NCBI GenBank assembly: GCA_012798135.1
Contig: JAAZNU010000021.1
Span: forward strand, 1-64,000
DNA: 64,000 nucleotides
DNA from: Veillonellaceae bacterium
GTDB taxonomy: Bacteria; Bacillota_C; Negativicutes; UBA1444
Direction of reading: 5' to 3'
Part shown: positions 14,434 through 23,762 of the stretch, piece after piece
Layout: each line of letters starts with the position of its first letter
Numbering within the stretch: the stretch's first letter is position 1
Notes under the pieces: generated by a model
What the model saw: only the letters and a program-made list of their open reading frames with translations
The model's database searches: none
What the model was told of the DNA's origin: nothing
Program-made: the position numbers and the translations under genes

Positions 14434-14955
14434 ATGAAAATCCTCATCGACCCCGGCCACTCCGGCCCCGGCGAGCCGGGCGCCTGCGCCGGCGATGTCA
14501 CTGAAGCCGCCGTCGTCCTCGCCATCGCCCGCCTCGCCGCCGCCCGGCTGCGCGAGCGCGGCCATACTGTCCGCCTGACCCGCGACGGCGACATCGACGA
14601 CGACGGCCTGACCTGGCGGGCCGAGATGGCCAACGACTGGGGCGCCGACCTCTTCCTGAGCATCCACGCCAACAGCGCCGCCGACCCGGCCGCCCACGGC
14701 ACCGAAGTCTGGCACTACCCAGGCAGCCGTGCCGGCCGTCGCCTGGCCCGCCGCATCCAGCGAGCGATCGTCCGCCGACTGGACACTGCCGACCGGGGCG
14801 TCAAGCCGGCCACCTTCACCGTCCTGGCCGCGACCGACTGCCCGGCCGTCCTCATCGAGACGGCCTTCCTCTCCAACTCCGCCGACCGCGCCTTGCTCAC
14901 CGTTCCCGCACGGCAAGCCGACTTCGCCGCCGCCATCGCTGCTGCGGTCGGCTGA
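14434..14955 (+). CDS. N-acetylmuramoyl-L-alanine amidase (Amidase_3)
   Basis: 173 aa, the bare catalytic domain. Zinc ligands are visible: His in ILIDPGHSG (residues 3-11), Glu in VTEAAVVLAIA and His in LFLSIHANSAAD; the catalytic Glu is in VLIETAFLSN. It cleaves the lactyl-amide bond between MurNAc and L-Ala. The ATG at 14434 is preferred because the catalytic strand follows at once, although a longer start at 14398 is possible and neither has a strong ribosome site. There is no signal peptide or cell-wall-binding domain, so it resembles a phage-type endolysin or an enzyme exported by other means. Last gene of the DUF1659 cluster. Confidence 0.88.
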   Translation: MKILIDPGHSGPGEPGACAGDVTEAAVVLAIARLAAARLRERGHTVRLTRDGDIDDDGLTWRAEMANDWGADLFLSIHANSAADPAAHGTEVWHYPGSRAGRRLARRIQRAIVRRLDTADRGVKPATFTVLAATDCPAVLIETAFLSNSADRALLTVPARQADFAAAIAAAVG

Positions 14956-14989
14956 AGAACCTGAAAATCAAACAGTTGGACAATCATTG

Positions 14990-15024
14990 ATCCTGCTTCC
15001 GGATTCCCGGCAGCAGGATTTTTG
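14990..15024 (+). terminator. Rho-independent terminator after the amidase gene
   Basis: ATCCTGCT (14990-14997) and AGCAGGAT (15012-15019) form an 8-bp stem with an internal CCGG/CCGG extension, followed by TTTTTGC. It closes the DUF1659-amidase operon. Confidence 0.88.
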
Positions 15025-15149
15025 CATAGTATGGCGGAAATCAGTCGACATACTGACAAACTATTGACTTGCCGTTGCATTGCTTGGCAGGATTTCGAGC
15101 GGGCAGAGAGAATATTGATCATTTAAAGGCCATCCAGGGAGGTTTTTCA

Positions 15150-16877
15150 GTGCAGGACGCAGATGTGCAGGACGACGATTCCAGGAAGCAGGATGAGCGC
15201 TGGGAACTGGCCAGTTGGGCCGCCAACGAGGGTATCTGGGACTGGGACATGCGGACCAATCAGGTGTATCATTCGGCGGTCTGGTACAAGATGTTCGGCT
15301 ATGCGCCGGGCGAGGTGCCGGATACGTCGTGGACTTGGGAAAGCCTGTTGCATCCGGATGATGCGCTGCGGGTGATCGCCGAGCGGCGCGCTCATATCGA
15401 GGGGCGGACGCCCCAGTATTATTCCGAGCACCGGGTCCGCTGCCGGGACGGCCAGTACCGCTGGTTTCTGTCCCGAGGAAAGGTGCTCCGCGACGCGACG
15501 GGCATTCCGGTGCGGATGATCGGTTTTTACACGAATATCGAGGAGTCGATCCGGGACCGCCTTCGTCTGAAACGCCAGAACGAAGCCTTGAAGAGCCTGT
15601 ACGAAATCTCGCTGCGGGCGATCGGCGATGAGGCCCATGATGTGACCCTGACCGCGATATTGGACCGCATTCGGGAATTCATGGCGGCGGACAAGGCGTA
15701 TCTGACGATTTACGACCCGGAAGACGACATCATGCGAACGCACAGCACGTCGGGTTCCGTGGGGCCTTGCATGCAGGAGTCCCGCCGGGGCGATTATCTG
15801 GTCGGCAAGATCTGGGAGGCCGGCGACTATCTGTGTGTCGACAACTATAGCCGATGGGCGAACCAAGCGCCGATTCCGGATGCCGGCGCGATCCGGACGG
15901 CCTGCGGTGTGCCGCTGAAGCTGGGCACGGAGACACTGGGCGTCATAACGGTCGCCTTTGATGCCAGCCGGCAGATCCTGCCGGAGGAGGTCGATATGCT
16001 GCGCCAGTTCGCGGCGATTACCGCCCTGGTCAGCCGCAACCGCCAGATGTCGTTCGATCTGCTGGAGGAGAACTACCAGCGGGCGACGTTGGAAAATTCC
16101 CTATACCAGAGCGAGCGGATCGATTTTCTGAATGAACTCCTGGAGGGCAAGCCGATGTCGAACCGTCGCGCCGCGGCGCAGGCGGCGCGGGTCGGTCTGC
16201 CGCCGCAGTCGGGATATCTGGCCATGGTGGCCGGCAACGACTGCGATGCGGCGCAGATCGTGCTGCAGAGTCCGTTGCTGCAGTCGACGCTGGGCCTGAC
16301 GGCCTGGCGGCACGCCGGCCAGTTGTATCTGCTGGCGCCGCAGCCGCTGCCGGCGAATGACCGGCTGGAGTTGTCCCAGCGGGCCGAGGATTTGCGCCAG
16401 GCGATCCGGGAACGGACCGGCCTGGAGATTTCACGCTTGGGGGTCGGCCTGTATTGTCCCAGCCTGAAGGATATCGCCGCCGGTTACTACCAGGCCGCCG
16501 AGGCGCTGGAGTTCGGCCAGCGGATTTATCCGAAGCAGACGGTACACCATTACCTGGACATCGGGATGCTGCGGATCCTGGCCCGCAATGGCGACCGCAG
16601 CCAGATCGACCTGTTCATCCGGCACACGCTGGGCAAGTTGCTCGACTACGACCGGGAAAAGAACGGCCATCTGGTGGAAACCCTGGCCGCGATCCTGCAG
16701 GGGCGGAGCCTGCACAGCGTAGCCGAGGGGTTGTATGTCCACCCGAAGACGCTGCTGTTCCGCAAGCACCGGATCGAGGAACTCCTGGGAGAATCCCTCG
16801 ACAGTCCGCAGTTGCGGCTGAACCTTGGACTGGCGTTCCAGCTCAATGAACTGCGGGAGAAAAAAATAAGAGTATGA
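15150..16877 (+). CDS. PAS-GAF-PucR-type transcriptional regulator
   Basis: 575 aa. GTG at 15150 with GGGAGG 9 nt upstream. Domains: a PAS_3 sensor at about residues 15-140 (EGIWDWDMRTNQVYHSAVW; LLHPDD; RWFLSRGKVLRDATG), a GAF domain at about 155-320 (KSLYEISLRA; TACGVPLKLGTETLGVITVA), a middle region related to GGDEF-like CdaR/PucR regions, and the PucR HTH_30 at the C terminus (LVETLAAILQGRSLHSVAEG followed by LYVHPKTLLFRKHRIEELLG). Cytoplasmic one-component regulator that binds a small ligand through PAS or GAF. It lies just upstream of the polysaccharide operon and may control it through the palindromes at 16889-16917. Confidence 0.88.
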   Translation: MQDADVQDDDSRKQDERWELASWAANEGIWDWDMRTNQVYHSAVWYKMFGYAPGEVPDTSWTWESLLHPDDALRVIAERRAHIEGRTPQYYSEHRVRCRDGQYRWFLSRGKVLRDATGIPVRMIGFYTNIEESIRDRLRLKRQNEALKSLYEISLRAIGDEAHDVTLTAILDRIREFMAADKAYLTIYDPEDDIMRTHSTSGSVGPCMQESRRGDYLVGKIWEAGDYLCVDNYSRWANQAPIPDAGAIRTACGVPLKLGTETLGVITVAFDASRQILPEEVDMLRQFAAITALVSRNRQMSFDLLEENYQRATLENSLYQSERIDFLNELLEGKPMSNRRAAAQAARVGLPPQSGYLAMVAGNDCDAAQIVLQSPLLQSTLGLTAWRHAGQLYLLAPQPLPANDRLELSQRAEDLRQAIRERTGLEISRLGVGLYCPSLKDIAAGYYQAAEALEFGQRIYPKQTVHHYLDIGMLRILARNGDRSQIDLFIRHTLGKLLDYDREKNGHLVETLAAILQGRSLHSVAEGLYVHPKTLLFRKHRIEELLGESLDSPQLRLNLGLAFQLNELREKKIRV

Positions 16878-16888
16878 ATTATCCTGCA

Positions 16889-16945
16889 CGGTGCACCGAT
16901 TATCTAAAATGGATAATGAAACGAACTGGGTATTCCTGATATAAT
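16889..16945 (+). promoter_or_regulatory. Promoter and operator candidates of the polysaccharide operon
   Basis: An extended -10 (TGATATAAT, hexamer 16940-16945) has ATGAAA (16916-16921) 18 nt upstream. A perfect palindrome CGGTGCACCG (16889-16898) and an inverted repeat ATTATC-7-GATAAT (16899-16917) abut or overlap the -35, the expected place for a repressor or activator. The regulator gene just upstream is the obvious candidate, but this is inferred. Confidence 0.65.
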
Positions 16946-16988
16946 CATTGGGTAGGTTCCAGGTTGGGGAGGGTTTGCCGTTCATACG

Positions 16989-18413
16989 TTGAAATTGTTG
17001 GGCCGCCGGGCCAGCCGTTATGTATTCATCATTCTGGATTATATCGGCTTGTTGGCGGCTTTGCGACTGGCCGAATGGGTCCGAAACATCCTGTTTGTGC
17101 CGCGGGGCTGGGCGGAAACCGTGACCAGCTGGAACGACACATGGGCTTATTTCGTCATTCCGGCGGTATATTTGGCGTTCTTCTTTTCGGAGCGGCTGTA
17201 CGAGCCGCACCGGTTCTTGTGGAAACGGATGCAGAGCTTGGCGCGCGCTTGCTTTTTCGCGACTCTGGTGTTATCCGCGCTGAATTATTTCGTCAGCGGC
17301 GAGCGTCAGTTTTCCCGGGTGCTGATGCTGTTGACGGCAGTCTTTTCGTTTGGGCTATTGTTCACGCTACGCTATGCGGTGAAACGGCTGCTCGGAATGG
17401 TCGGACTTTGGCAGGTCCCGGTGCTGGTCGTCGGCGCCGGCCGAACCGCGGAACTGCTTGATCAGGCGTTTCGCCAGGACCCGAATCTGGGCTACCGGAT
17501 CGCGGGCCTGCTGGAGGATCATCCGGAGGAGCGTTCGCTGACCGCCAAATATCCGGTACTCGGGACGTTCGACGATGCCGAGTGCGTGATCCGCCAATAC
17601 CGGATCGAGACGGTGATCCTGGCCGCGCCCGGCTTGCCCAGCCCGGAACTGATCCGGCTATTTTGCCGAATTCAGCACGCGACCCGCGATGTGGCGATCA
17701 TTCCGGATTTGTTCGGCCTGCCGGTAGGCAATCTGGAGATCGAGACGTTTTTCGACCAGAAACTCGTGCTGCTCCGGACCCGCAATAACATGGCCGGCTT
17801 CTTAAACCGAACGTACAAGGAAGTGCTCGACATCGCCGGCTCCTTGTCCGGTGTATTCATTTTTTTGCCGGTGTATCTGCTGCTCAGCATCCTGATCTAC
17901 CTCGATTCGCCGGGACCGATCCTGTTTTCCCACCGCCGGGTGGGCCGGAACGGCCGGGAATTCAACTGCTACAAATTCCGGACCATGGTGCCGGACGCGC
18001 ATGCGGCGCTGCAACGGTATTTGTCGGAGCATCCCGAGTCCTTGCAGGAATGGGAAGAAACATATAAACTAAAGGATGATCCGCGGATCACCCGGCTCGG
18101 TCGTTTCTTGCGGCGGACGAGCCTGGATGAGCTGCCGCAGTTCCTGAACGTGCTGAAAGGCGAGATGAGCCTGTGCGGGCCGCGGCCGATCGTGCAGGAC
18201 GAAGTGCGCAAGTACGGCAAATTCATCGAGGACTATTACCTGGTCAAGCCGGGCATCACCGGCCTGTGGCAGGTCAGCGGCCGCAATGACGTGTCGTATG
18301 ACGACCGGGTGCGGATAGATTCCTGGTATGTGCGCAACTGGTCGGTGTGGCTGGACCTGGTGATCCTGTTGAAAACCGTGCGGTATGTATTGAGCGGAAG
18401 AGGGGCGTATTAG
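16989..18413 (+). CDS. Undecaprenyl-phosphate sugar phosphotransferase (WbaP/WcaJ type)
   Basis: 474 aa polyprenyl-phosphate hexose-1-phosphate transferase, which starts glycan assembly by loading a sugar-phosphate on undecaprenyl phosphate. Four N-terminal membrane spans (about 10-30, 50-68, 85-105, 112-130), then a CoA-binding-like domain ([19 protein letters not shown]), a fifth hydrophobic segment ([20 protein letters not shown]) and the catalytic C domain: [40 protein letters not shown] and SLCGPRPI. The TTG at 16989 is 15 nt from GGGGAGGG, a long spacing, but no better start is in frame. First gene of the rfb operon. Confidence 0.92.
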   Translation: MKLLGRRASRYVFIILDYIGLLAALRLAEWVRNILFVPRGWAETVTSWNDTWAYFVIPAVYLAFFFSERLYEPHRFLWKRMQSLARACFFATLVLSALNYFVSGERQFSRVLMLLTAVFSFGLLFTLRYAVKRLLGMVGLWQVPVLVVGAGRTAELLDQAFRQDPNLGYRIAGLLEDHPEERSLTAKYPVLGTFDDAECVIRQYRIETVILAAPGLPSPELIRLFCRIQHATRDVAIIPDLFGLPVGNLEIETFFDQKLVLLRTRNNMAGFLNRTYKEVLDIAGSLSGVFIFLPVYLLLSILIYLDSPGPILFSHRRVGRNGREFNCYKFRTMVPDAHAALQRYLSEHPESLQEWEETYKLKDDPRITRLGRFLRRTSLDELPQFLNVLKGEMSLCGPRPIVQDEVRKYGKFIEDYYLVKPGITGLWQVSGRNDVSYDDRVRIDSWYVRNWSVWLDLVILLKTVRYVLSGRGAY

Positions 18414-18418
18414 CGGCA

Positions 18419-19477
18419 ATGAAGAAAATTTTGGTTACCGGCGGCGCCGGCTTTATCGGCAGCAACTTTATCCATGAAGCGTTGCAGCGCACCGGAGTGC
18501 AGGTGCTGAATTTCGACAAGTTGACCTATGCGGGTAATCTTGACAGCTTGAGCGATCTGACCGAGCATCCGGCTTATCGGTTCGTCCGGGCGGATATCTG
18601 CGATTCGGCGGCCGTCGCGCAGACCGCTGCGGAATTCCAGCCGGACGCCATCGTCCACTTCGCGGCGGAGTCACACGTGGACCGTTCCATCGACGGACCG
18701 GCGGCGTTCATCCAGACCAATATCATCGGCACATTCAATCTGTTGGAGGCGGCGCGGCAATACTGGAAGCAACTGCCGCCCGAGAGAAAGAATGCGTTCC
18801 GATTCCTGCACGTATCGACCGACGAAGTGTACGGCTCCCTGGGAGCAACCGGTCTGTTCACCGAAGACACCCCCTACGCGCCGAATTCGCCGTATTCGGC
18901 TTCCAAAGCCTCGTCGGACCATCTGATCCGCTCCTATCACCATACCTACGGGTTACCGACGCTGACCACCAATTGTTCGAATAACTACGGCCCCTATCAG
19001 TTTCCGGAGAAGCTGATTCCGTTGATGATCCTGAATGCTCTGGCCGGCAAACCGTTGCCGGTCTACGGCGATGGGATGCAGGTGCGCGACTGGCTATACG
19101 TGGCGGACCACTGCCGGGCGATCCTGACCGTGCTGGATCAGGGCAAACCCGGTGAAACCTACAATATCGGCGGGCACAACGAAATGCCGAACATCCGGAT
19201 CGTTCAAAAAATCTGTGCACTGCTGGACGAGTTGCGGCCACGTGCCGACGGCAAACCCTATGCCGAACAAATCACTTATGTCACGGACCGGCCGGGGCAT
19301 GACCGGCGTTATGCCATCGACGCCGGCAAGATCGGCCGGGAACTGGGCTGGTTGCCGCAGGAGACCTTCGACACAGGGATACGAAAGACTGTGGAATGGT
19401 ATTTGGACAACGCCGCCTGGTGCGAGCGGGTGACCTCAGGGAAATATCGTCAGGAAAGGCTGGGAACCTCACTATGA
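18419..19477 (+). CDS. rfbB: dTDP-glucose 4,6-dehydratase
   Basis: 352 aa. Second step of dTDP-L-rhamnose synthesis: converts dTDP-glucose to dTDP-4-keto-6-deoxyglucose. [11 protein letters not shown] (residues 7-17) binds [15 protein letters not shown] carries the Asp/Glu catalytic pair; Y159-x3-K163 (YSASK) completes the site; [14 protein letters not shown] is the substrate loop. The start at 18419 directly follows the sugar-phosphotransferase gene, and ATGA overlaps rfbA. Full length. Confidence 0.96.
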   Translation: MKKILVTGGAGFIGSNFIHEALQRTGVQVLNFDKLTYAGNLDSLSDLTEHPAYRFVRADICDSAAVAQTAAEFQPDAIVHFAAESHVDRSIDGPAAFIQTNIIGTFNLLEAARQYWKQLPPERKNAFRFLHVSTDEVYGSLGATGLFTEDTPYAPNSPYSASKASSDHLIRSYHHTYGLPTLTTNCSNNYGPYQFPEKLIPLMILNALAGKPLPVYGDGMQVRDWLYVADHCRAILTVLDQGKPGETYNIGGHNEMPNIRIVQKICALLDELRPRADGKPYAEQITYVTDRPGHDRRYAIDAGKIGRELGWLPQETFDTGIRKTVEWYLDNAAWCERVTSGKYRQERLGTSL

Positions 19478-20349
19478 TCAAAAAGGGAATCATTCTGGCC
19501 GGCGGCAGCGGGACCCGCCTGTATCCGCTCACGAAATCCGTATCCAAACAGCTGATGCCGATCTATGACAAGCCGATGATCTATTATCCACTGGCCACCT
19601 TGATGATGGCCGGCCTTCAGGACATCCTGATCATCACCACGCCCGAGGACCAGTCGATGTTCCACCGGCTTCTGGGCGACGGATCGCAGTGGGGAATCCA
19701 ACTGACGTACGCCGTGCAACCCTACCCGGGCGGACTGGCCCAGGCCTTTCTCGTGGGCGCCGAGTTCGTGGCGGGCGAGCCTTGCGCGCTGGTGCTCGGC
19801 GACAACATCTTCTACGGTCACGGTCTGATCCGCAAACTGCGGGATGCGGCCACGCGCGACAGCGGCGCGACCGTGTTCGCCTACCACGTGCCGGACCCCG
19901 AGCGTTACGGGGTCGTGGCCTTCGACGCGTCGGGCCGGGCCAACTCGATCGAGGAGAAGCCGGCGCAGCCGAAATCCAACTATGCCGTGACCGGCCTGTA
20001 TTTTTACGACGAGAAAGTATCCGAGATCGCCACCCAGTTGAAACCGTCGGCCCGGGGCGAGCTGGAGATCACCGACCTGAACCGGGTGTACCTGGAAGCG
20101 GGCGCTTTGCAAGTGGAAACCTTGACGCGGGGCTTTGCCTGGCTGGACACCGGTACCCACGAATCGCTGGTGCATGCCGCGACCTTCGTGCAGACGATCC
20201 AGGAACGGCAGGGCTTCATGGTATCCTGCCCGGAAGAGATCGCCTACCGGATGGGCTGGATCACCGCCGCCGACCTGACCCGGCTGGCCGAGCCGGTGAA
20301 AAAGAACGGCTATGGCCAATACCTGCTGAAGATCGCGGCGGAGGGGTAA
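19474..20349 (+). CDS. rfbA: Glucose-1-phosphate thymidylyltransferase
   Basis: 291 aa. First step of dTDP-L-rhamnose synthesis: glucose-1-phosphate plus dTTP to dTDP-glucose. [20 protein letters not shown] (residues 7-26) is the nucleotide-binding signature; [26 protein letters not shown] (metal-binding Asp) and [20 protein letters not shown] are all intact. ATG 19474 overlaps the rfbB stop as ATGA. Full length, no oddities. Confidence 0.96.
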   Translation: MIKKGIILAGGSGTRLYPLTKSVSKQLMPIYDKPMIYYPLATLMMAGLQDILIITTPEDQSMFHRLLGDGSQWGIQLTYAVQPYPGGLAQAFLVGAEFVAGEPCALVLGDNIFYGHGLIRKLRDAATRDSGATVFAYHVPDPERYGVVAFDASGRANSIEEKPAQPKSNYAVTGLYFYDEKVSEIATQLKPSARGELEITDLNRVYLEAGALQVETLTRGFAWLDTGTHESLVHAATFVQTIQERQGFMVSCPEEIAYRMGWITAADLTRLAEPVKKNGYGQYLLKIAAEG

Positions 20350-20350
20350 A

Positions 20351-20902
20351 ATGAATGTTATCGCGACGGAGCTGCCGGGGGTTTTGATCGTCGAGCCGAA
20401 GATGTTTCCCGACGCCCGGGGTTTTTTCGTGGAAACCTATAATAAGGAACGTTATGCCGCCTGCGGGATTACCGCCGATTTTGTGCAGGACAACCTGTCT
20501 TTTTCGTCCCGGGGAGTTCTGCGCGGCCTGCATTACCAAAATCCGCACACCCAGGGCAAGCTGGTGTACGTTCTCGCCGGCGAGGTCTGGGATGTGGCGG
20601 TGGATATCCGTCCCAATTCGCCGCAGTTCGGGCGGTGGACGGCGGTAACGCTGTCGTCGGACAACAAGCGGCAGTTTTATATCCCGCCGGGATTTGCCCA
20701 CGGGTTCTGCGTCCTGTCCGAAACGGCGCTGTTCACCTATAAATGTACAGATTTATATCATCCGGAATGCGACGGTGGCATCCGCTGGGACGACCCGGAT
20801 ATCGGGATCGCCTGGCCGGTGGCGGCGCCGTTGCTGTCGGACAAAGATAAGAAGCAGCCATTGTTGAAAGATGTGCCGACAGGGAGGTTGCCGCAGCGAT
20901 GA
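20351..20902 (+). CDS. rfbC: dTDP-4-dehydrorhamnose 3,5-epimerase
   Basis: 183 aa cupin-fold epimerase, third step of the dTDP-L-rhamnose pathway. Seen: FPDARGFFVETYNKERY, QDNLSFSSRGVLRGLHYQNP with the catalytic His, GEVWDVAVDIRPNSPQFG with the conserved Asp, and IPPGFAHGFCVLS. Begins one base after rfbA and overlaps rfbD by 4 nt. Confidence 0.96.
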   Translation: MNVIATELPGVLIVEPKMFPDARGFFVETYNKERYAACGITADFVQDNLSFSSRGVLRGLHYQNPHTQGKLVYVLAGEVWDVAVDIRPNSPQFGRWTAVTLSSDNKRQFYIPPGFAHGFCVLSETALFTYKCTDLYHPECDGGIRWDDPDIGIAWPVAAPLLSDKDKKQPLLKDVPTGRLPQR

Positions 20903-21732
20903 GAATATTTTTGACGGGAGCCAACGGCCAGCTGGGCCGGGAACTGCAAAAACGGCTGCAGGGAACGGAATTCCTGGCGACCGATATGCAGGAACTCGAC
21001 ATCACGAATGAGGCCGCCGTATCGGCGATGATCGGTCAATTCCGGCCGGACGCGGTGATTCACGGGGCGGCCTGGACGCAGGTGGACGCCGCCGAAGAAA
21101 AAGTCGATTTAGCCTACAAAGTGAACGCGATCGGTACGCAGAACATCGCGATGGCCTGCCGGGAGTGCGGCGCGGCCATGGTCTACATCAGCACCGACTA
21201 CGTGTTCGACGGACAGTTGGGCCGGGCCTATGCCGAGACTGACGCGACCAACCCCCTCAGCGTCTACGGCAAGTCCAAATACGCCGGCGAAGTGCTGGCC
21301 CGGCAGGCGAACGACCGTCTGTTCGTGCTGCGGACCGCCTGGCTTTATGGCGACGGCCCGAACTTCGTGCGGACCATGCTGAAGCTCGGGCAGGAACGCG
21401 AGGAGCTGCAGGTGGTGGACGATCAGTACGGCTGCCCGACGAGTACGGTAGATCTGGCGGAGGCGGCGCTGCGGATCCTCGGGACGAAGCGTTACGGGAC
21501 CTATCATGCGGTCAACTCCGGCGTGACGACCTGGTACGGATTCGCAAAAAAAATCTTCGAGCTGGCCGGCAATACGAAAGTGAAAGTGACGCCGGTGACG
21601 ACGGAGCAGTTCGTCCGTCCGGCGCCGCGCCCAGCCTATTCGCCGCTGGATACGCGACTGCTGCGGCTCGCGCTGGGCTGGAGTCCGCGTCCGTGGGAAG
21701 AGGCGTTGGCGGAATACCTGGGGCGGCTATGA
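20899..21732 (+). CDS. rfbD: dTDP-4-dehydrorhamnose reductase
   Basis: 277 aa. Last step: NAD(P)H reduction to dTDP-L-rhamnose. FLTGANGQLGRELQ (NADPH loop), DAVIHGAAWTQVDAAE, YISTDYVFDG and Y-x3-K in NPLSVYGKSKYAGE are present; VVDDQYGCPTSTVDLAEA is a strong rfbD marker. ATGA overlaps rfbC and the next glycosyltransferase. Completes rfbBACD. Confidence 0.96.
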   Translation: MRIFLTGANGQLGRELQKRLQGTEFLATDMQELDITNEAAVSAMIGQFRPDAVIHGAAWTQVDAAEEKVDLAYKVNAIGTQNIAMACRECGAAMVYISTDYVFDGQLGRAYAETDATNPLSVYGKSKYAGEVLARQANDRLFVLRTAWLYGDGPNFVRTMLKLGQEREELQVVDDQYGCPTSTVDLAEAALRILGTKRYGTYHAVNSGVTTWYGFAKKIFELAGNTKVKVTPVTTEQFVRPAPRPAYSPLDTRLLRLALGWSPRPWEEALAEYLGRL

Positions 21733-23738
21733 ACCGCAAACGTCTCGGAATCCCACTGATCGGCGGGAAAAAATGGATGGGCGGCATCTCCTACACGGAA
21801 TTGCTGCTGAAAGCGCTTCAGACCATACCGCCGGAGCAACGTCCGGAGTGCATCGTCGTCATGGACGCGGCCAGCCGGGAAAACTGGCCGTTATACACGC
21901 CATTGGCCGGCTTTTTTTCGCGGTGCGTTTTTCTGGTCTCGCCGGAGACTACCGATGAACAAAAAAGCGACATCGCCCGCGAGGTCGGGTTAGCGGTCGA
22001 ATTTGCCGCGGCGGCGGATTTGTTCGAGCACATTGACGTTTATTTTCCGGCCATTTTCTCCGCTATCCCCGGCGGCAAGGCCATATCCTGGATTCCGGAC
22101 TTCCAGCACTGTTTTTGGCCGGAATTTTTTGCGCCGGGCGAACGGCGGGACCGTGACAAAAATATGGCGAAAGTGCTGGAGCAGGCCGACATGCTCGTGT
22201 TTTCCAGCCAATCGGTGCAAGCCGACTTTCAGCGCTACTATCCGGCAACGGATATTCCGACGGCGGTCCTGCCGTTTTACTCGCTGCCGGAACCGGGATG
22301 GTACGCGGGGGATCCTGCTGCCACAGCGGCGAAATATGGGTTGCCGGAGCGATATTTCATCTGCTGCAACCAATTTTGGCTGCACAAAAACCATAAATTG
22401 CTCGGAGATGCTTTGGCCATCGTCAAGGAGCGGCACGGCGTGGAAATTCCCCTCGTGTGCACCGGCAGCACGACCGAATACCGCGCTCCGGAATATGCCG
22501 AACTGCTGCGGCAGTACTGGCTGTCCCGGGGCATCGCGCAGCAGGTTACCGTGCTGGGGATGATTCCCCGCGCGGATCAAATCCAACTGATACGGCGCAG
22601 CTTGGCCGTGGTGCAGCCGTCCCTTTCCGAAGGCTGGAGCACGGTGGTCGAAGACGCCCGGGTGCTGGGAAAGATCACGTTACTTTCCTCATTGCCGGTG
22701 CATCGTGAACAGCAGCCGGCCGGCGCCGCCTTTTTCGATCCGTGGAATGCGGCGGAACTGGCTGAATTAATATATGAAGGGTGGCGGCAATATTCGCCGG
22801 GACCCGATCCGGCGGCGGAAGCGCGGGCTCGCGAATCGATCCCGGAATTGGTGCGGGAGTTTGCCGAAAAGTTCCTTGCCGTGACCGAAACTGTCCTGGC
22901 TTTGCCGTCCCGACTCCGGGCGACGACATGTCAGCCGTCCCCGCCGGTATCGTCAATGCGCGACATCCCCTCGCAATTGCAGGAATGGGGGTCTGATCTG
23001 CTGGGACGGTTCGGGCTGTTGGTGCAATTGCTCGCGGGGAAAATACCGGCGACTGCACCGATCACAGTCTGGAAGGGGGGCATCGGCCCGCTGCATCTGG
23101 CGCTGCAATCGTTGGGAAATCCGGTTCTGGCGGCCGGAAACCAACCCGTGGAACAGTCGTTTTTGGATCTTTTGACGCAGAACTCGGTTCCATTTCTGCC
23201 GTCACTGCCCGAGGGCGCCGAGCTGGCCGTAGTGGCCGACGCGGCGGATTGGGAAACGGTGGCGAGCCGGCATCCGCAGCGAATCACCCTGACCTGCCCG
23301 ACCGCCGAGCGAGCCGACTGGCTTCAGCGTCTCACCCAGGCAGGCTATGGCAATCAGGTGGAACAAAGGGGCGGCGACTGGACTGCCATCGCCGGTGCGA
23401 TGGAACCTTGGGCGACACCGCAAATGCCCCTTGCGCCGTCTCTGATCGCCGACCGATGCGCCAGCCAGGCCTATCGGAACCTGCGGGAGGCGCGGGACGA
23501 TCTGCGGACGGCGCTGACGGAAAGCGAAGACGACCGGGCGGCGCGCCTGGAAATCATGCAACGCCTGGAACGCTGGCTCCACGACAGCGAAGCCCATCGG
23601 GCGGCGCAGGGCGAACTCATCGAGCGTCTGTTGCGCGAAAACGGGGAAATGAAGCAAAAACTGAACTTCGTAAACTCGCATCTGCTGGTTCGCGTTGCCA
23701 AGAAACTCGGCGTCATTTCCCGCAAACGCATTGAATGA
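21729..23738 (+). CDS. Large glycosyltransferase family 4 protein with C-terminal coiled coil
   Basis: 669 aa. ATG 21729 overlaps the rfbD stop (ATGA). The GT-B catalytic part spans about 1-400: GGKKWMGGISYTELLLKAL, SWIPDFQHCFWPEFF, FICCNQFWLHKNHKLLGDAL and VVQPSLSEGWSTVVEDARVL (acidic donor motif). Residues 400-560 form a second, poorly conserved domain resembling a degenerate Rossmann fold. Residues 570-660 are a charged coiled coil (LREARDDLRTALTESEDDRA and on), as in chain-length or complex-forming transferases. Directly after rfbD, so a rhamnosyltransferase is a reasonable guess. No methyltransferase motif could be confirmed in the middle domain. Confidence 0.85.
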   Translation: MNRKRLGIPLIGGKKWMGGISYTELLLKALQTIPPEQRPECIVVMDAASRENWPLYTPLAGFFSRCVFLVSPETTDEQKSDIAREVGLAVEFAAAADLFEHIDVYFPAIFSAIPGGKAISWIPDFQHCFWPEFFAPGERRDRDKNMAKVLEQADMLVFSSQSVQADFQRYYPATDIPTAVLPFYSLPEPGWYAGDPAATAAKYGLPERYFICCNQFWLHKNHKLLGDALAIVKERHGVEIPLVCTGSTTEYRAPEYAELLRQYWLSRGIAQQVTVLGMIPRADQIQLIRRSLAVVQPSLSEGWSTVVEDARVLGKITLLSSLPVHREQQPAGAAFFDPWNAAELAELIYEGWRQYSPGPDPAAEARARESIPELVREFAEKFLAVTETVLALPSRLRATTCQPSPPVSSMRDIPSQLQEWGSDLLGRFGLLVQLLAGKIPATAPITVWKGGIGPLHLALQSLGNPVLAAGNQPVEQSFLDLLTQNSVPFLPSLPEGAELAVVADAADWETVASRHPQRITLTCPTAERADWLQRLTQAGYGNQVEQRGGDWTAIAGAMEPWATPQMPLAPSLIADRCASQAYRNLREARDDLRTALTESEDDRAARLEIMQRLERWLHDSEAHRAAQGELIERLLRENGEMKQKLNFVNSHLLVRVAKKLGVISRKRIE

Positions 23739-23762
23739 GCGGAAACAGGTGAAACGGATATT

